Shown piece after piece: positions 47,318-54,070 of a stretch of DNA of 64,000 nucleotides. This DNA is from Streptomyces sp. NBC_00237 (GTDB taxonomy: Bacteria; Actinomycetota; Actinomycetes; Streptomycetales; Streptomycetaceae). The stretch spans positions 1,550,001 through 1,614,000 of the forward strand of contig NZ_JAPEMT010000002.1 of the NCBI RefSeq assembly GCF_026342435.1, in the 5' to 3' direction. Below the pieces are notes generated by a model that was not told the origin of the DNA, did no database searches, and was given only the letters and a program-made list of their open reading frames with translations. Position 1 is the stretch's first letter. Each line of letters begins with the position of its first letter. A program made the position numbers and the translations under genes.

Positions 47318-48154
47318 TCATGAGCGGCATTGAACCGACCAGCCGGCGAGCCTCTCCCTGGCGTCTTCCCCGAAAATTGCCTGCGCGTCGTAGTAGTTGA
47401 ACTCATCAATGTACGCGGAGACGTCCCGGTGATCCCGGAAGATAAGCACTCCTGTAGGAATTTCCACTGTTGCTACGCGTTCGTCGTAGACCGTGAATGT
47501 ACTCAGCGCACCAGGCATGACCGCTGTGCTTATAGGGATCACGCCGAGGCGCACGTTCGGCAAATGAGTAAGGGATGCCAGTCGGTCAATCTGCATAGCC
47601 AATGCGTCAGGAGGGACGACCGGCCATCTGACCGCTTGTTCAGTGAGAATGAATGTGAACGACTTGGACCGGTCGTAGAGAACCTGTTGCCGCTCCAGCT
47701 TCCGCGCTACTGTCTTCCTGCTCTGTTGCTCCGGAACGTCGGCGAGGCTTGCCCGCACATATTCAGGTGTGGCCAGTAGGCCCGTGACCATGGATGGCAA
47801 GAAGTACCGAAACTCTACTGATGACTTCTCAAACCCGGCCAAGTCATTCTGACGCTTCTCCAGTCCTCTGCGACGCAGAGACCAGTTGTCTTGCCACTCA
47901 GTATTAGCGATCCGGGTGAGGGCAGTTATCTCGGCATTGAGCTTAGAGGGCGCATCAAGTGCCTTAAGGATCAACTCAACATCGATTAGGGTAGGGGTAA
48001 CCCTTCCGCTCTCGATATTACTGATCTTTGTCTGTGACATATTGCAGCGCTTAGCGAGCCAGGTCTGAGTGTTCCCGGCTCGCTTGCGTAGCGCCTTTAG
48101 CGTCTCTGCTAGGTCAGCTCGGGACTGGCCCAGCTCTACGGGGTCAAGCGTCAA
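47318..48154 (-). CDS. XRE-family regulator with DUF5753 (Scr1/WhiJ type)
   Basis: A 278-residue protein: N-terminal HTH (LAETLKALRKRAGNTQTWLA to QTKISNIESGRVTPT, about residues 15-60) and a C-terminal DUF5753 domain with LPSMVTGLLATPEYVRA and the typical GVIPISTAVMPG. Streptomyces have dozens of such WhiJ-like regulators, each next to a small partner. Here the partner is the DUF6879 protein, whose stop overlaps this start by 11 bp. GC content is well below that of the host, pointing to horizontal origin. Confidence 0.92.
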   Translation of the reverse strand: MTLDPVELGQSRADLAETLKALRKRAGNTQTWLAKRCNMSQTKISNIESGRVTPTLIDVELILKALDAPSKLNAEITALTRIANTEWQDNWSLRRRGLEKRQNDLAGFEKSSVEFRYFLPSMVTGLLATPEYVRASLADVPEQQSRKTVARKLERQQVLYDRSKSFTFILTEQAVRWPVVPPDALAMQIDRLASLTHLPNVRLGVIPISTAVMPGALSTFTVYDERVATVEIPTGVLIFRDHRDVSAYIDEFNYYDAQAIFGEDARERLAGWSVQCRS

Positions 48155-48665
48155 GGCCCTTCACGTACTCCTCAAAGGGCACCGACTCAGCTACCGCGAT
48201 TCGCTGATGCTCGATGAACGGTGCTGGGTCCCCCTCGTACACTTCTCGGCTGATCTGTGTTCCGTCCGGCTGATAGTGCATGAGTACTACTTCGGCCCGG
48301 TCGAACATCCAGAAATCTTGAACCCCTTCAAGAGGGTTCGGGCGGCCCGTCACGTCGAGAATGCGGATTTCTTCCCCTGCCCACGCGTGCGGGAGGTAGT
48401 ACATGAACTCGTATCGGAGATAGTCCGAGAGAGGTCGGGTGACGACGTGGACGCGCCCTTTGGACTTACCTTCACGACGTACCCGCTTCAGATCATCGGT
48501 GTACTCATTCGAGTATGCGTGAGGGTCGATGCGTTCACCCGCGAGGAAGGACCGGATCTCTTGCTCTTCCTGTGGTACGCGGTACTCCGGCAGGGTCTCC
48601 AGCCGCCAAGCTTCCCGCTGGAAGCTCTCAAAGCGATTGGCCCATGCCTCACCATCCAAGAGCAC
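48144..48665 (-). CDS. DUF6879-family protein
   Basis: A 173-residue protein with a GTG start. Its core reads FESFQREAWRLETLPEYRVP, SDYLRYEFMYYLPHAWAGEE and FWMFDRAEVVLMHYQPDGTQ, all marks of DUF6879 (family name from memory). Such proteins regularly sit with DUF5753-type XRE regulators in Streptomyces and may be the controlled effector; its biochemical role is not known. The start overlaps the upstream small gene by 17 bp and the end overlaps the XRE start, so the three genes are a tight unit. Confidence 0.85.
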   Translation of the reverse strand: MLLDGEAWANRFESFQREAWRLETLPEYRVPQEEQEIRSFLAGERIDPHAYSNEYTDDLKRVRREGKSKGRVHVVTRPLSDYLRYEFMYYLPHAWAGEEIRILDVTGRPNPLEGVQDFWMFDRAEVVLMHYQPDGTQISREVYEGDPAPFIEHQRIAVAESVPFEEYVKGLDA

Positions 48666-48858
48666 GGAAAGCCTCCTTCAGTACCGATTCGGGGATCTCT
48701 ACGAGTCCTTCCCCAGCGGGCGGGGTGAACGCGTAGGACAAGTCTCCCTGCACCACGATCGATCCGTGAGCGGTGCGGTAGACGTTTGGGCAGTCGTTCT
48801 TGTTGCACTCGGGGTCATCAACGTTCCCGGTAAGTCGAATCAGTTCCTCACGTGCCAT
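48649..48858 (-). CDS. Small protein, first gene of the XRE-DUF6879 triad
   Basis: A 69-residue protein (MAREELIRLTGNVDDPECNK) with CNKNDCPNVYRTAHGSIVVQ and EIPESVLKEAFRALGW. The layout is like the DUF397-type small partners of WhiJ-like regulators: a beta-rich core and a short C-terminal helix. It leads the three-gene unit. Cysteines at 18 and 23 could bind metal. Function unknown. Confidence 0.8.
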   Translation of the reverse strand: MAREELIRLTGNVDDPECNKNDCPNVYRTAHGSIVVQGDLSYAFTPPAGEGLVEIPESVLKEAFRALGW

Positions 48859-48987
48859 GGTGAACCCCCTTGTCAGTCAGCCTCGTTGGGCTGCCTGGCA
48901 TGACCGTACGAGGGGGCGTCGGTCAGCGTCTATGCGGCAGCGCGGATATTCGCGTTGTCGCATATCTGTAGTGAGTGGACAGCAGGA

Positions 48988-49031
48988 AGCCCCCGTACCC
49001 GCCGCCCGTGAGGGTGACGAGCACGGGGGCT
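48988..49031. terminator. Hairpin in the gap 48859-49157
   Basis: AGCCCCCGT (48988-48996) pairs with ACGGGGGCT (49023-49031). The 299-bp gap holds the promoter region of the triad and this hairpin, which probably ends transcription of the HNH gene (stop at 49158); I see no gene in it. Confidence 0.6.
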
Positions 49032-49157
49032 CTGTGGGCAGCGCGGAGCCCCCGCGCAAACACCCCTACCTGCGGCGCGAGTCTTTTGCCTCCCTGCCGT
49101 GCTTCTAGGGCGTGAGCGGGGGGTCCCTGCCTGGGGGTGGGGTCACTGCCGGCGGGG

Positions 49158-49517
49158 CTAGACCCTCTCGGCAGCCCATCCGCCCGGCTGGTGCTTCGCG
49201 GTCTCGCGGTTGTGGCACGACGTGCACAGCGGACGCAGACGCTCGAACGCATCCGGATTCACGACACGCCGCGTGAGCAACTGACGTCGACTCAAAGGGA
49301 AGTGGTCGGCAACCGTCGCAGTGCGCGAGCAGAGCACGCACCACGGATGCGCGTACAGGTACCGCTTACGGATCAGCGGCCAACGCCGGCCGTACGCACT
49401 CGTCCCCGGTGTCACCCGCTGTGCGTTCGCTTCCTTCTCATGAGCGGGGCACCGCCCGCCCGTGGTCAGTTCAGGGCACCCCGGGACAGAGCACGGGGGG
49501 CGGGGCTTACGGGGCAT
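49158..49517 (-). CDS. HNH endonuclease, phage type
   Basis: A 119-residue HNH nuclease. The N-terminal zinc motif is CSVPGCPELTTGGRCPAHEK; the core is WCVLCSRTATVADHFPLSRR, then NPDAFERLRPLCTSCHNRET. The family signature (C-x2-C ... DH/H ... N ... C-x2-CH) is complete; the first catalytic His is in ADHFPL. In phages this gene borders the cohesive-end site and terminase and helps packaging; in this element no terminase is present. It may nick or cut DNA for excision or for packaging by a helper; this is inference. Confidence 0.87.
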   Translation of the reverse strand: MPRKPRPPCSVPGCPELTTGGRCPAHEKEANAQRVTPGTSAYGRRWPLIRKRYLYAHPWCVLCSRTATVADHFPLSRRQLLTRRVVNPDAFERLRPLCTSCHNRETAKHQPGGWAAERV

Positions 49518-49658
49518 GGGGGATCACCTCCCGAAGGGTGAGGGGCAGCTGCGGACTTTCGACAATTGACCAGAATGGATCTTGTAGCGTTCTACGTTCG
49601 CGAGGATGATGGCTGCCACCGACAACAGTCGGCCAAAGACCGCATCCGGGTAGGTAAT

Positions 49659-49928
49659 ATGAAAAAGACCGAGCTGATTGAAGTAATTGCCAAGCGGGCA
49701 GAACTGACGACTGAGCAGGCGAACAGTGCCCTAGATGCCTTCATGCATGCCGTCACCGATGTCTTGGCAGCTGACGACAGTCTGAGCCTCGTTGGGTTCG
49801 GCACTTTCGCAGTCAAAACTCGGAGTGCGCGCACGGGTACAGACCAGAACGGGAAGGAAATCAATGTCCCGGAAGGTCGGGTGCCGCACTTCGCGCCAGG
49901 CAAGTCCCTCAAGGACGCAGTGAAGTAG
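49659..49928 (+). CDS. HU/IHF-family DNA-binding protein, proteobacterial type
   Basis: An 89-residue HU protein (MKKTELIEVIAKRAELTTEQ) with VGFGTFAVKTRSARTG, NGKEINVPEGRVPHFAPGKS and ending LKDAVK. This is the E. coli HupA/HupB pattern and differs from streptomycete HU proteins, which begin NRSELVAALA and end in -LKEAAKGK or have a long Lys-rich tail. The expected intercalating proline tip (NV-PEGRVP) is conserved. It would bend or coat DNA and could help the integrase or replication. It is the only plus-strand gene in the right part of the element; composition is AT-richer than the host. Confidence 0.9.
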   Translation: MKKTELIEVIAKRAELTTEQANSALDAFMHAVTDVLAADDSLSLVGFGTFAVKTRSARTGTDQNGKEINVPEGRVPHFAPGKSLKDAVK

Positions 49929-49963
49929 GGTAAGGGCGAGCGTGCAAGTGGGTTCCAACTCAC

Positions 49964-50119
49964 TCACTTGAAATGAGTGCTTCCGCCCGCGAATTCCTTG
50001 CACGCCTTGAGTCGGTGGCACGGACGGCAGAACGGTTGAACGTTTCCGTCCGTGTCCGACCCACCCAACGTGAGCGGCTGCACGTGGTCCACGCGGCAGA
50101 GTGCACACCTACACCGCAC
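49964..50119 (-). CDS. Short HNH-nuclease relic or mini-protein
   Basis: A 51-codon frame with a GTG start (VRCRCALCRVDHVQPLTLGG) contains a recognisable HNH core: C-x2-C, VDHVQPLTLGG with the catalytic His, SDTDGNVQPFC and RPCHRLKAC. It lacks the first part of a normal HNH protein; a TAG lies a few codons upstream in frame. It may be a remnant of a second HNH gene, or a small working nuclease. It is too short for many gene finders. The 5' end lies in the direct repeat at 50117. Confidence 0.6.
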   Translation of the reverse strand: MRCRCALCRVDHVQPLTLGGSDTDGNVQPFCRPCHRLKACKEFAGGSTHFK

Positions 50120-50559
50120 CCCTTTCGCACCAGGACGAGCCAGGTTAGGGCTGGTCTAGGGCGGAGTTTTGAAGATCGGCGCACCCGCAGCGGGGCAGGC
50201 AGGGACCGTAACGCTGCCCTACATCGACATGCGTTACATCGCGGGGTGGGGGGAGTCGAACCCCGTTGCAGCCGGTTTCGGAACAGGTGACTAGCCCGCC
50301 CTACTCGCCGCCGCGTGCACCATGGCACCCCTACGCACCCGGGACGACCGGTCAAAGCCGACCCGATGCGGTTCTAAGCCGGGGGGTCAGGCACCCCGAA
50401 GTCTGTAGCCGTGCTCGTCGTCCACACCGGCGAGGACGTCCCCGCACCCTTCCGCCGGCGAAGCACCACCGTCACGGTGTCGGCAATCTCGGCAAGCTCG
50501 TCCGGCCCGTGCTCGGCGTCGCTACACCCTTCCGCACCAGGACGAGCCGTCTAGGGCGG
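50117..50559. repeat. Direct repeats flanking a gene-free stretch
   Basis: CACCC...CGCACCAGGACGAGCC followed by CTAGGGCGG occurs at 50117-50164 and again at 50525-50559. Between them (about 360 bp) I see no convincing gene; there are an inverted repeat GTAACGC/GCGTTAC (50207-50237) and a tRNA T-arm-like GGGGAGTCGAACCCC at 50250-50264. The remainder is unexplained. Confidence 0.65.
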
Positions 50560-50586
50560 TTCCAGCGCGGAAGGGGCGGTAGGACC

Positions 50587-50844
50587 TCACGCTGCGTGTG
50601 GTGGCTCCGGGGGAATGACGGGCGGGTCGACCGGGGTTCCGTCCGGCAGACGTGGTGTGAGATCCACCAGCACCCGTCGGGCATGGTCGGCAGGGTCTCG
50701 CATCTGCTGAGTCCCTCGCGGCATCACGGTCTCACCCTCCCGTATCCCTCCGCGCGTATCGGACCACACGGGGTGCCCGTTGGCGTCTCGCGGGAAATAC
50801 GGGTAGTCCCCGTTCGGCCCGGGGTCGAGAGCGTCTACGGCCAT
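50587..50844 (-). CDS. Small Pro/Asp-rich protein, unknown
   Basis: An 85-residue protein (MAVDALDPGPNGDYPYFPRD) ending LPDGTPVDPPVIPPEPPHAA. It contains DPADHARRVLVDLTPRLPDG. It starts 2 bp after the stop of the next upstream gene, so the two are coupled. It has no known motif; the Pro-rich tail is the only notable feature. Confidence 0.68.
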   Translation of the reverse strand: MAVDALDPGPNGDYPYFPRDANGHPVWSDTRGGIREGETVMPRGTQQMRDPADHARRVLVDLTPRLPDGTPVDPPVIPPEPPHAA

Positions 50845-50846
50845 GG

Positions 50847-51344
50847 TCAGTCCGTCCCGGATATGTAGGCTTCGCGCTTGTCGCTGAGTTCCTGGTCGAA
50901 CTCGACACCGAGTGCGGCAGCCTTGCTGTCGGCGTGGGACACAATCTCTTCCAACATGCGCGCGTCGTACCAGCGCTGTTCGGGAACGGTCGGCACCTCA
51001 CCCAAGGCGGTCTCTGCCCGCTGCGCCTCTGTGAGTACGTGTCCGCGCTTGTGGCGGGCTGCACGGTATTCGACGTACGCCGCAAACCACGGTTCCACGG
51101 CGAGGGCTTCCAGGAAGGTTTCGCGGGCCGTGTCTCCGGAGTGGGCCGCAGCGTCGGCGCGCTCCCGCCACGTCTCGACCACCTGACGGTTGTACACCGC
51201 CGCTCGCTCCGCACGCCGCACCAATTCCGCCTCGTGCGCCGCCCGCAACTGCGCTTCGGCATCCGCCAGCGGAGCCGACACCTTCTCCGCCTGCGCCCGC
51301 AGCTTCGCAACGCGCTCGGCCGCCTTCTCAATCTCCGTAGCCAT
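50847..51344 (-). CDS. Alanine/glutamate-rich helical protein, unknown
   Basis: A 165-residue mostly helical protein (MATEIEKAAERVAKLRAQAE) with long heptad-like stretches in the first 60 residues (coiled coil likely) and YDARMLEEIVSHADSKAAAL near the end. A GTG at 51350 overlaps the preceding stop; the ATG at 51344 has better spacing from AGGGCGG. It resembles small phage or satellite coiled-coil proteins only in general make-up; no specific family is recognised. Confidence 0.7.
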   Translation of the reverse strand: MATEIEKAAERVAKLRAQAEKVSAPLADAEAQLRAAHEAELVRRAERAAVYNRQVVETWRERADAAAHSGDTARETFLEALAVEPWFAAYVEYRAARHKRGHVLTEAQRAETALGEVPTVPEQRWYDARMLEEIVSHADSKAAALGVEFDQELSDKREAYISGTD

Positions 51345-51346
51345 AG

Positions 51347-51583
51347 TCACTTACCGCCCTTGCTCACGTCGCGCCCGTACTGCGCAGCAATCTGCTTGTC
51401 GTTCTCGTAGTAGCCAAGGCTCATACGAGCCGTCAGCCCCATGCGCTCGAACATGTTCGGGTGCGAATCACGGAGAGTTGCAAGGTGCTCCATCGATTCG
51501 TTCCACCGCCACATGTCGGCCCGGTTCTGCCCCTTGTCGCGCTTCCCGTCCAGGAAGACGACTTGGTTCAGGATTTCACTCAT
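51347..51583 (-). CDS. Small protein, first gene of the right-hand group
   Basis: A 78-residue protein (MSEILNQVVFLDGKRDKGQN) with MWRWNESMEHLATLRDSHPN and a Lys/Gly tail. It leads a three-gene transcript (51583 to 50587). The repeat array at 51721-51881 lies in its leader/promoter. Function unknown. Confidence 0.7.
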   Translation of the reverse strand: MSEILNQVVFLDGKRDKGQNRADMWRWNESMEHLATLRDSHPNMFERMGLTARMSLGYYENDKQIAAQYGRDVSKGGK

Positions 51584-51720
51584 AGATGGTCACTCCATAG
51601 GTCATGCTCGGAATTGAGAGACGCTCCGCACTGTCACAGCGGGCAGAGTTCAGAGCTGCAAGTCAGAGACAGGCACTCGGTCCGCCGTTTTCCCCCGTTG
51701 GGTGGGTGCGCGGTAATCCG

Positions 51721-51881
51721 GTCTCTCTTGCCCCAGTAGTAGGGGCGGAGAGATTCCCGTATCCCCTGCGGGACGCTGGTCTCTCCTCTTGCCCCAGTAG
51801 TAGGGGCGGAGGAATTCCCGAGCCCCCTGCGGGACGTTGGTCTCTCCTCTTGCCCCAGTAGTAGGGGCGGACGGATTCCCG
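51721..51881. repeat. Tandem ~60-bp repeats with hairpins
   Basis: Three copies start at 51721, 51779 and 51840 (lengths 58, 61 and about 42 bp). Each has TCTCTC(CTC)TTGCCCCAGTAGTAGGGGCGG, in which GCCCC and GGGGC pair around AGTAGTA, then ATTCCCG and CCCCTGCGGGACG. A related copy (CCCC-TGTAGGGGCGG, then AAAGGTTCCCG) lies in the integrase leader at 53992-54023. The surrounding 650-bp gap (51584-52235) has no gene; it holds this array, the AT-rich repeat and two terminators. Confidence 0.88.
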
Positions 51882-51933
51882 CACCGACTGACCATGACGG
51901 GATGACGTTCAAGGTGCCGTGGTGGGTTTCTTT

Positions 51934-51963
51934 CTATTTTTTTATACGTGATCTAAAAAATAG
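51934..51963. repeat. AT-rich inverted repeat
   Basis: CTATTTTTT (51934-51942) and AAAAAATAG (51955-51963) form a perfect 9-bp inverted repeat around TATACGTGATCT. It stands out sharply in a genome above 70% GC. It may be a U-tract terminator, a promoter, or an unwinding site beside the repeat array. Confidence 0.75.
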
Positions 51964-52037
51964 GTTCTAACCGTCATACCGTCATGCCCTCCCTCGCTGG
52001 TCGGGGCAGCCCGGGGCACCGTGGGCGGGCATGGGGA

Positions 52038-52068
52038 AGCCCCGGCGGTCACGGGGACTACCGGGGCT
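52038..52068. terminator. Hairpin downstream of the integrase
   Basis: AGCCCCGG (52038-52045) pairs with CCGGGGCT (52061-52068). It backs up the stronger terminator at 52182-52219. Confidence 0.6.
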
Positions 52069-52181
52069 AGGTCGGCACGGCCGTACTGCATTCCAGGACG
52101 AACCTGTAAGGCACCGTGCCTCACCCGTGCACCCATGTCGGCAAGGGGTCACACAAGCCTATAGGCGGTCTGGGAGCACGC

Positions 52182-52219
52182 GAGAGCCCCGGACGCCACA
52201 CCGGACGCGCGGGGCTCTC
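52182..52219 (-). terminator. Terminator of the integrase gene
   Basis: GAGAGCCCCG (52182-52191) pairs perfectly with CGGGGCTCTC (52210-52219), 16 bp after the integrase stop. Confidence 0.8.
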
Positions 52220-52235
52220 AGAGCGGCTGTGAGCG

Positions 52236-54050
52236 CTACGCGGCCACCAGTTCGCGGACCGGCTCGGCGACCACGCGCACGCTTGCCCCCTCGGTCGGGG
52301 TGTCTCCGCGTGCTTCGGAGTCCAGCGCGGTTGCTACACCGTCGACGGCTTCCGCTGCGGGGTCCAGCTCACCCGACATGGTGAAGTCCACGCGCCGTAC
52401 GTCGAGCTTGCGCCACCCGCCCCGCACACCACGTCGCACGTCGAGTCGCACCCCGGCTTCGGTGAGCATGGCGCGCTTGCCCGCTGTGTCCTTTGTGGCC
52501 CACTCGTCGGCGAACGTACGGCCCGTGGGGGTCACGATGCGCTGCGGTTCGGTCTTCTCTGCCGCTTCGAGCGTGGCTATGCGGTTGTCGAGTGCGTCCG
52601 CGCGGGACTGCCACTCTGCCGCTGCGTGCTTCGACTTCTGCCGGCCCTGCTGCTTCTGGTGCTCGGCGAACTCGGCGACCGTGGCGCGTAGTTCCGGCTC
52701 GGGGTCATACCCGGGAATCTCAACTATGTGCATCGTCTGGACGGAGCCGACCCGTGCCAGGAACTCGGCGGTGACGTAGTCGTCCACCCAGTCCCCCCGG
52801 ACGTGCGCGGGGGCTTCGCAGTCGTCGCCCCGGGCGTGGAAATTGCACTTGTAGACCGGTGCTTGGTTCTTCTTGCTTTCCTGCTTGTTGAGGTACATGC
52901 GTCCCCCGCACGAGTCGCAGTGGATGACCCGCAACAGCAGTGCGTCCGTGTCGGTGCGCTCGGTGTTGTCGACGCTGCGGGAGTCGAGCAACGCCCCGAT
53001 GCGGTCGAACTCGGTACGCGTGAGGATCGGGGTTTCACTCGCCATGACGGGGTTGCCGTCTGCGTCACGTACCGGCTTCCCCTTGTGCATCTTCCACCCG
53101 AGGAGCGATTCACTGCGGAGCATGCGCGTGATGGAGGCGGGTGCCCACTTGAATACCTCCCGCACGACGTGCGAACCCTTGGCCCCTCCCGTCTTGCCGC
53201 CGGTCTTGCGCCCGTTCTTCACTGCCCAGTGATCGCGCGGGCTCGGGATGCCATCCGCGTTGAGTCCGGTGGCAATGGCGGACACGGTCTTTGTCTTGCC
53301 GGTCTCGGTCTCCAGCAACTCCCGCACGATGCGTTCAATGATCAGCACGGCGTCCGGGTCCGGGACGAGCGTCCAGCCGGACCCACCGTGTTCGGCGGGC
53401 ATGGGGGCGGGCATGTAGCCGTACGGGGGGCGCGAGCCACGCCACCGGAACGGCATCTTGCGTATGGCTGCCATGGCCCCGGTGACACGGTCTTTGATGC
53501 TCTGCGACTCCACCTGAGCGGCGAAAGCGAGCATCATCATCATGAGTTCGCTCATGGGGTCCATGGGGTTGCGGAAGTCAAAGACGAGCCGACCCGCGCC
53601 GATGCCCTCGGCGAAGACGAGCATCTTTCGGTGCTGCTTGGCCCACTTCGCAAGCTCGTGCATGTGCGCCATGGACCGGATGGCACGGTCAAAGCGCCAC
53701 CACACCAGCGCGTCAAAGTCATCGGGGCGGGCAAGCCAGGCACCGAGCTGTTCCCGCTCGAACGGGCCGAACTTGGAAGCTGACACGTCAAGGTCGACCG
53801 CTTCGCGTAGCTGGTCGCCCTCGCCAAAGTTGATGTTGAGTGCTGCGGCTGCCATGTCGTCGGCTTCGCGCTGCCGCTCGGGGCTGGTGGTCTCGTCGGT
53901 GAGCACGGAGAGGCGTACGCACCGCACGCCCCGAAGGGTCTCGGTCTCGTACACCGTTCCCGCCACGGGGTTTCGGGGTGTGTCTGTCATCCCCCCTGTA
54001 GGGGCGGAAAGGTTCCCGCTACCGGGCTTGACCAGCGTAGATGCCGACAT
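52236..54050 (-). CDS. int: Large serine recombinase (integrase)
   Basis: A 604-residue large serine integrase. The N-terminal resolvase domain has the nucleophile Ser48 in VRLSVLTDETTSPERQR and the conserved arginine segments ALVWWRFDRAIRS and AAQVESQSIKDRV. Next come the recombinase domain (RGSRPPYGYMP, SITRMLRSESLLGWKMHKGK) and a zinc ribbon (CDSCGGRMYLNKQ ... CNFHARGDDCE), then a coiled coil (HQKQQGRQKSKHAAAEWQSR). It should join attP and attB without host factors, as phiC31-type enzymes do. The ATG at 54050 has GGAG 7 bp ahead; MTDTPRN at residue 21 is an alternative. The start is 21 bp from the right att core. Confidence 0.95.
   Translation of the reverse strand: MSASTLVKPGSGNLSAPTGGMTDTPRNPVAGTVYETETLRGVRCVRLSVLTDETTSPERQREADDMAAAALNINFGEGDQLREAVDLDVSASKFGPFEREQLGAWLARPDDFDALVWWRFDRAIRSMAHMHELAKWAKQHRKMLVFAEGIGAGRLVFDFRNPMDPMSELMMMMLAFAAQVESQSIKDRVTGAMAAIRKMPFRWRGSRPPYGYMPAPMPAEHGGSGWTLVPDPDAVLIIERIVRELLETETGKTKTVSAIATGLNADGIPSPRDHWAVKNGRKTGGKTGGAKGSHVVREVFKWAPASITRMLRSESLLGWKMHKGKPVRDADGNPVMASETPILTRTEFDRIGALLDSRSVDNTERTDTDALLLRVIHCDSCGGRMYLNKQESKKNQAPVYKCNFHARGDDCEAPAHVRGDWVDDYVTAEFLARVGSVQTMHIVEIPGYDPEPELRATVAEFAEHQKQQGRQKSKHAAAEWQSRADALDNRIATLEAAEKTEPQRIVTPTGRTFADEWATKDTAGKRAMLTEAGVRLDVRRGVRGGWRKLDVRRVDFTMSGELDPAAEAVDGVATALDSEARGDTPTEGASVRVVAEPVRELVAA
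53992..54023 (-). promoter_or_regulatory. Integrase-leader copy of the hairpin element
   Basis: The segment matches the conserved part of the tandem array (GGGGCGGAAAGGTTCCCG on the plus strand). It lies over codons 10-20 of the integrase, directly ahead of the alternative start MTDTPRN. It may be an operator or an RNA control element shared by the integrase and the right-hand gene group. Confidence 0.6.
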
Positions 54051-54070
54051 GGCTGCACTCCAGAACGTCT

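Noticed and set aside
49592..49963. A 123-codon minus-strand frame opposite the HU gene
   Set aside because: It is antisense to the clearly recognised HU gene and has no motif.
50240..50345. A tRNA gene on the minus strand
   Set aside because: A T-arm-like GGGGTTCGACTCCCC is present, but neither class I nor class II spacing gives a proper D-arm, anticodon arm and 7-bp acceptor stem. Kept only as an observation.
50374..50570. A short minus-strand frame ending VTVVLRRRKGAGTSSPVWTT and a few more residues
   Set aside because: It has no ATG/GTG/TTG start near its beginning, a stop directly upstream and no recognisable domain; probably a remnant.
51721..51881. CRISPR array
   Set aside because: The copies are continuous ~60-bp tandem repeats without distinct spacers and there are no cas genes; the repeat holds a short hairpin and fits an operator/iteron or leader array.
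51634..51912. Three overlapping short minus-strand frames of 73-92 codons
   Set aside because: They are the tandem repeats read in three frames; their products are the same short motifs repeated and there is no ribosome site.
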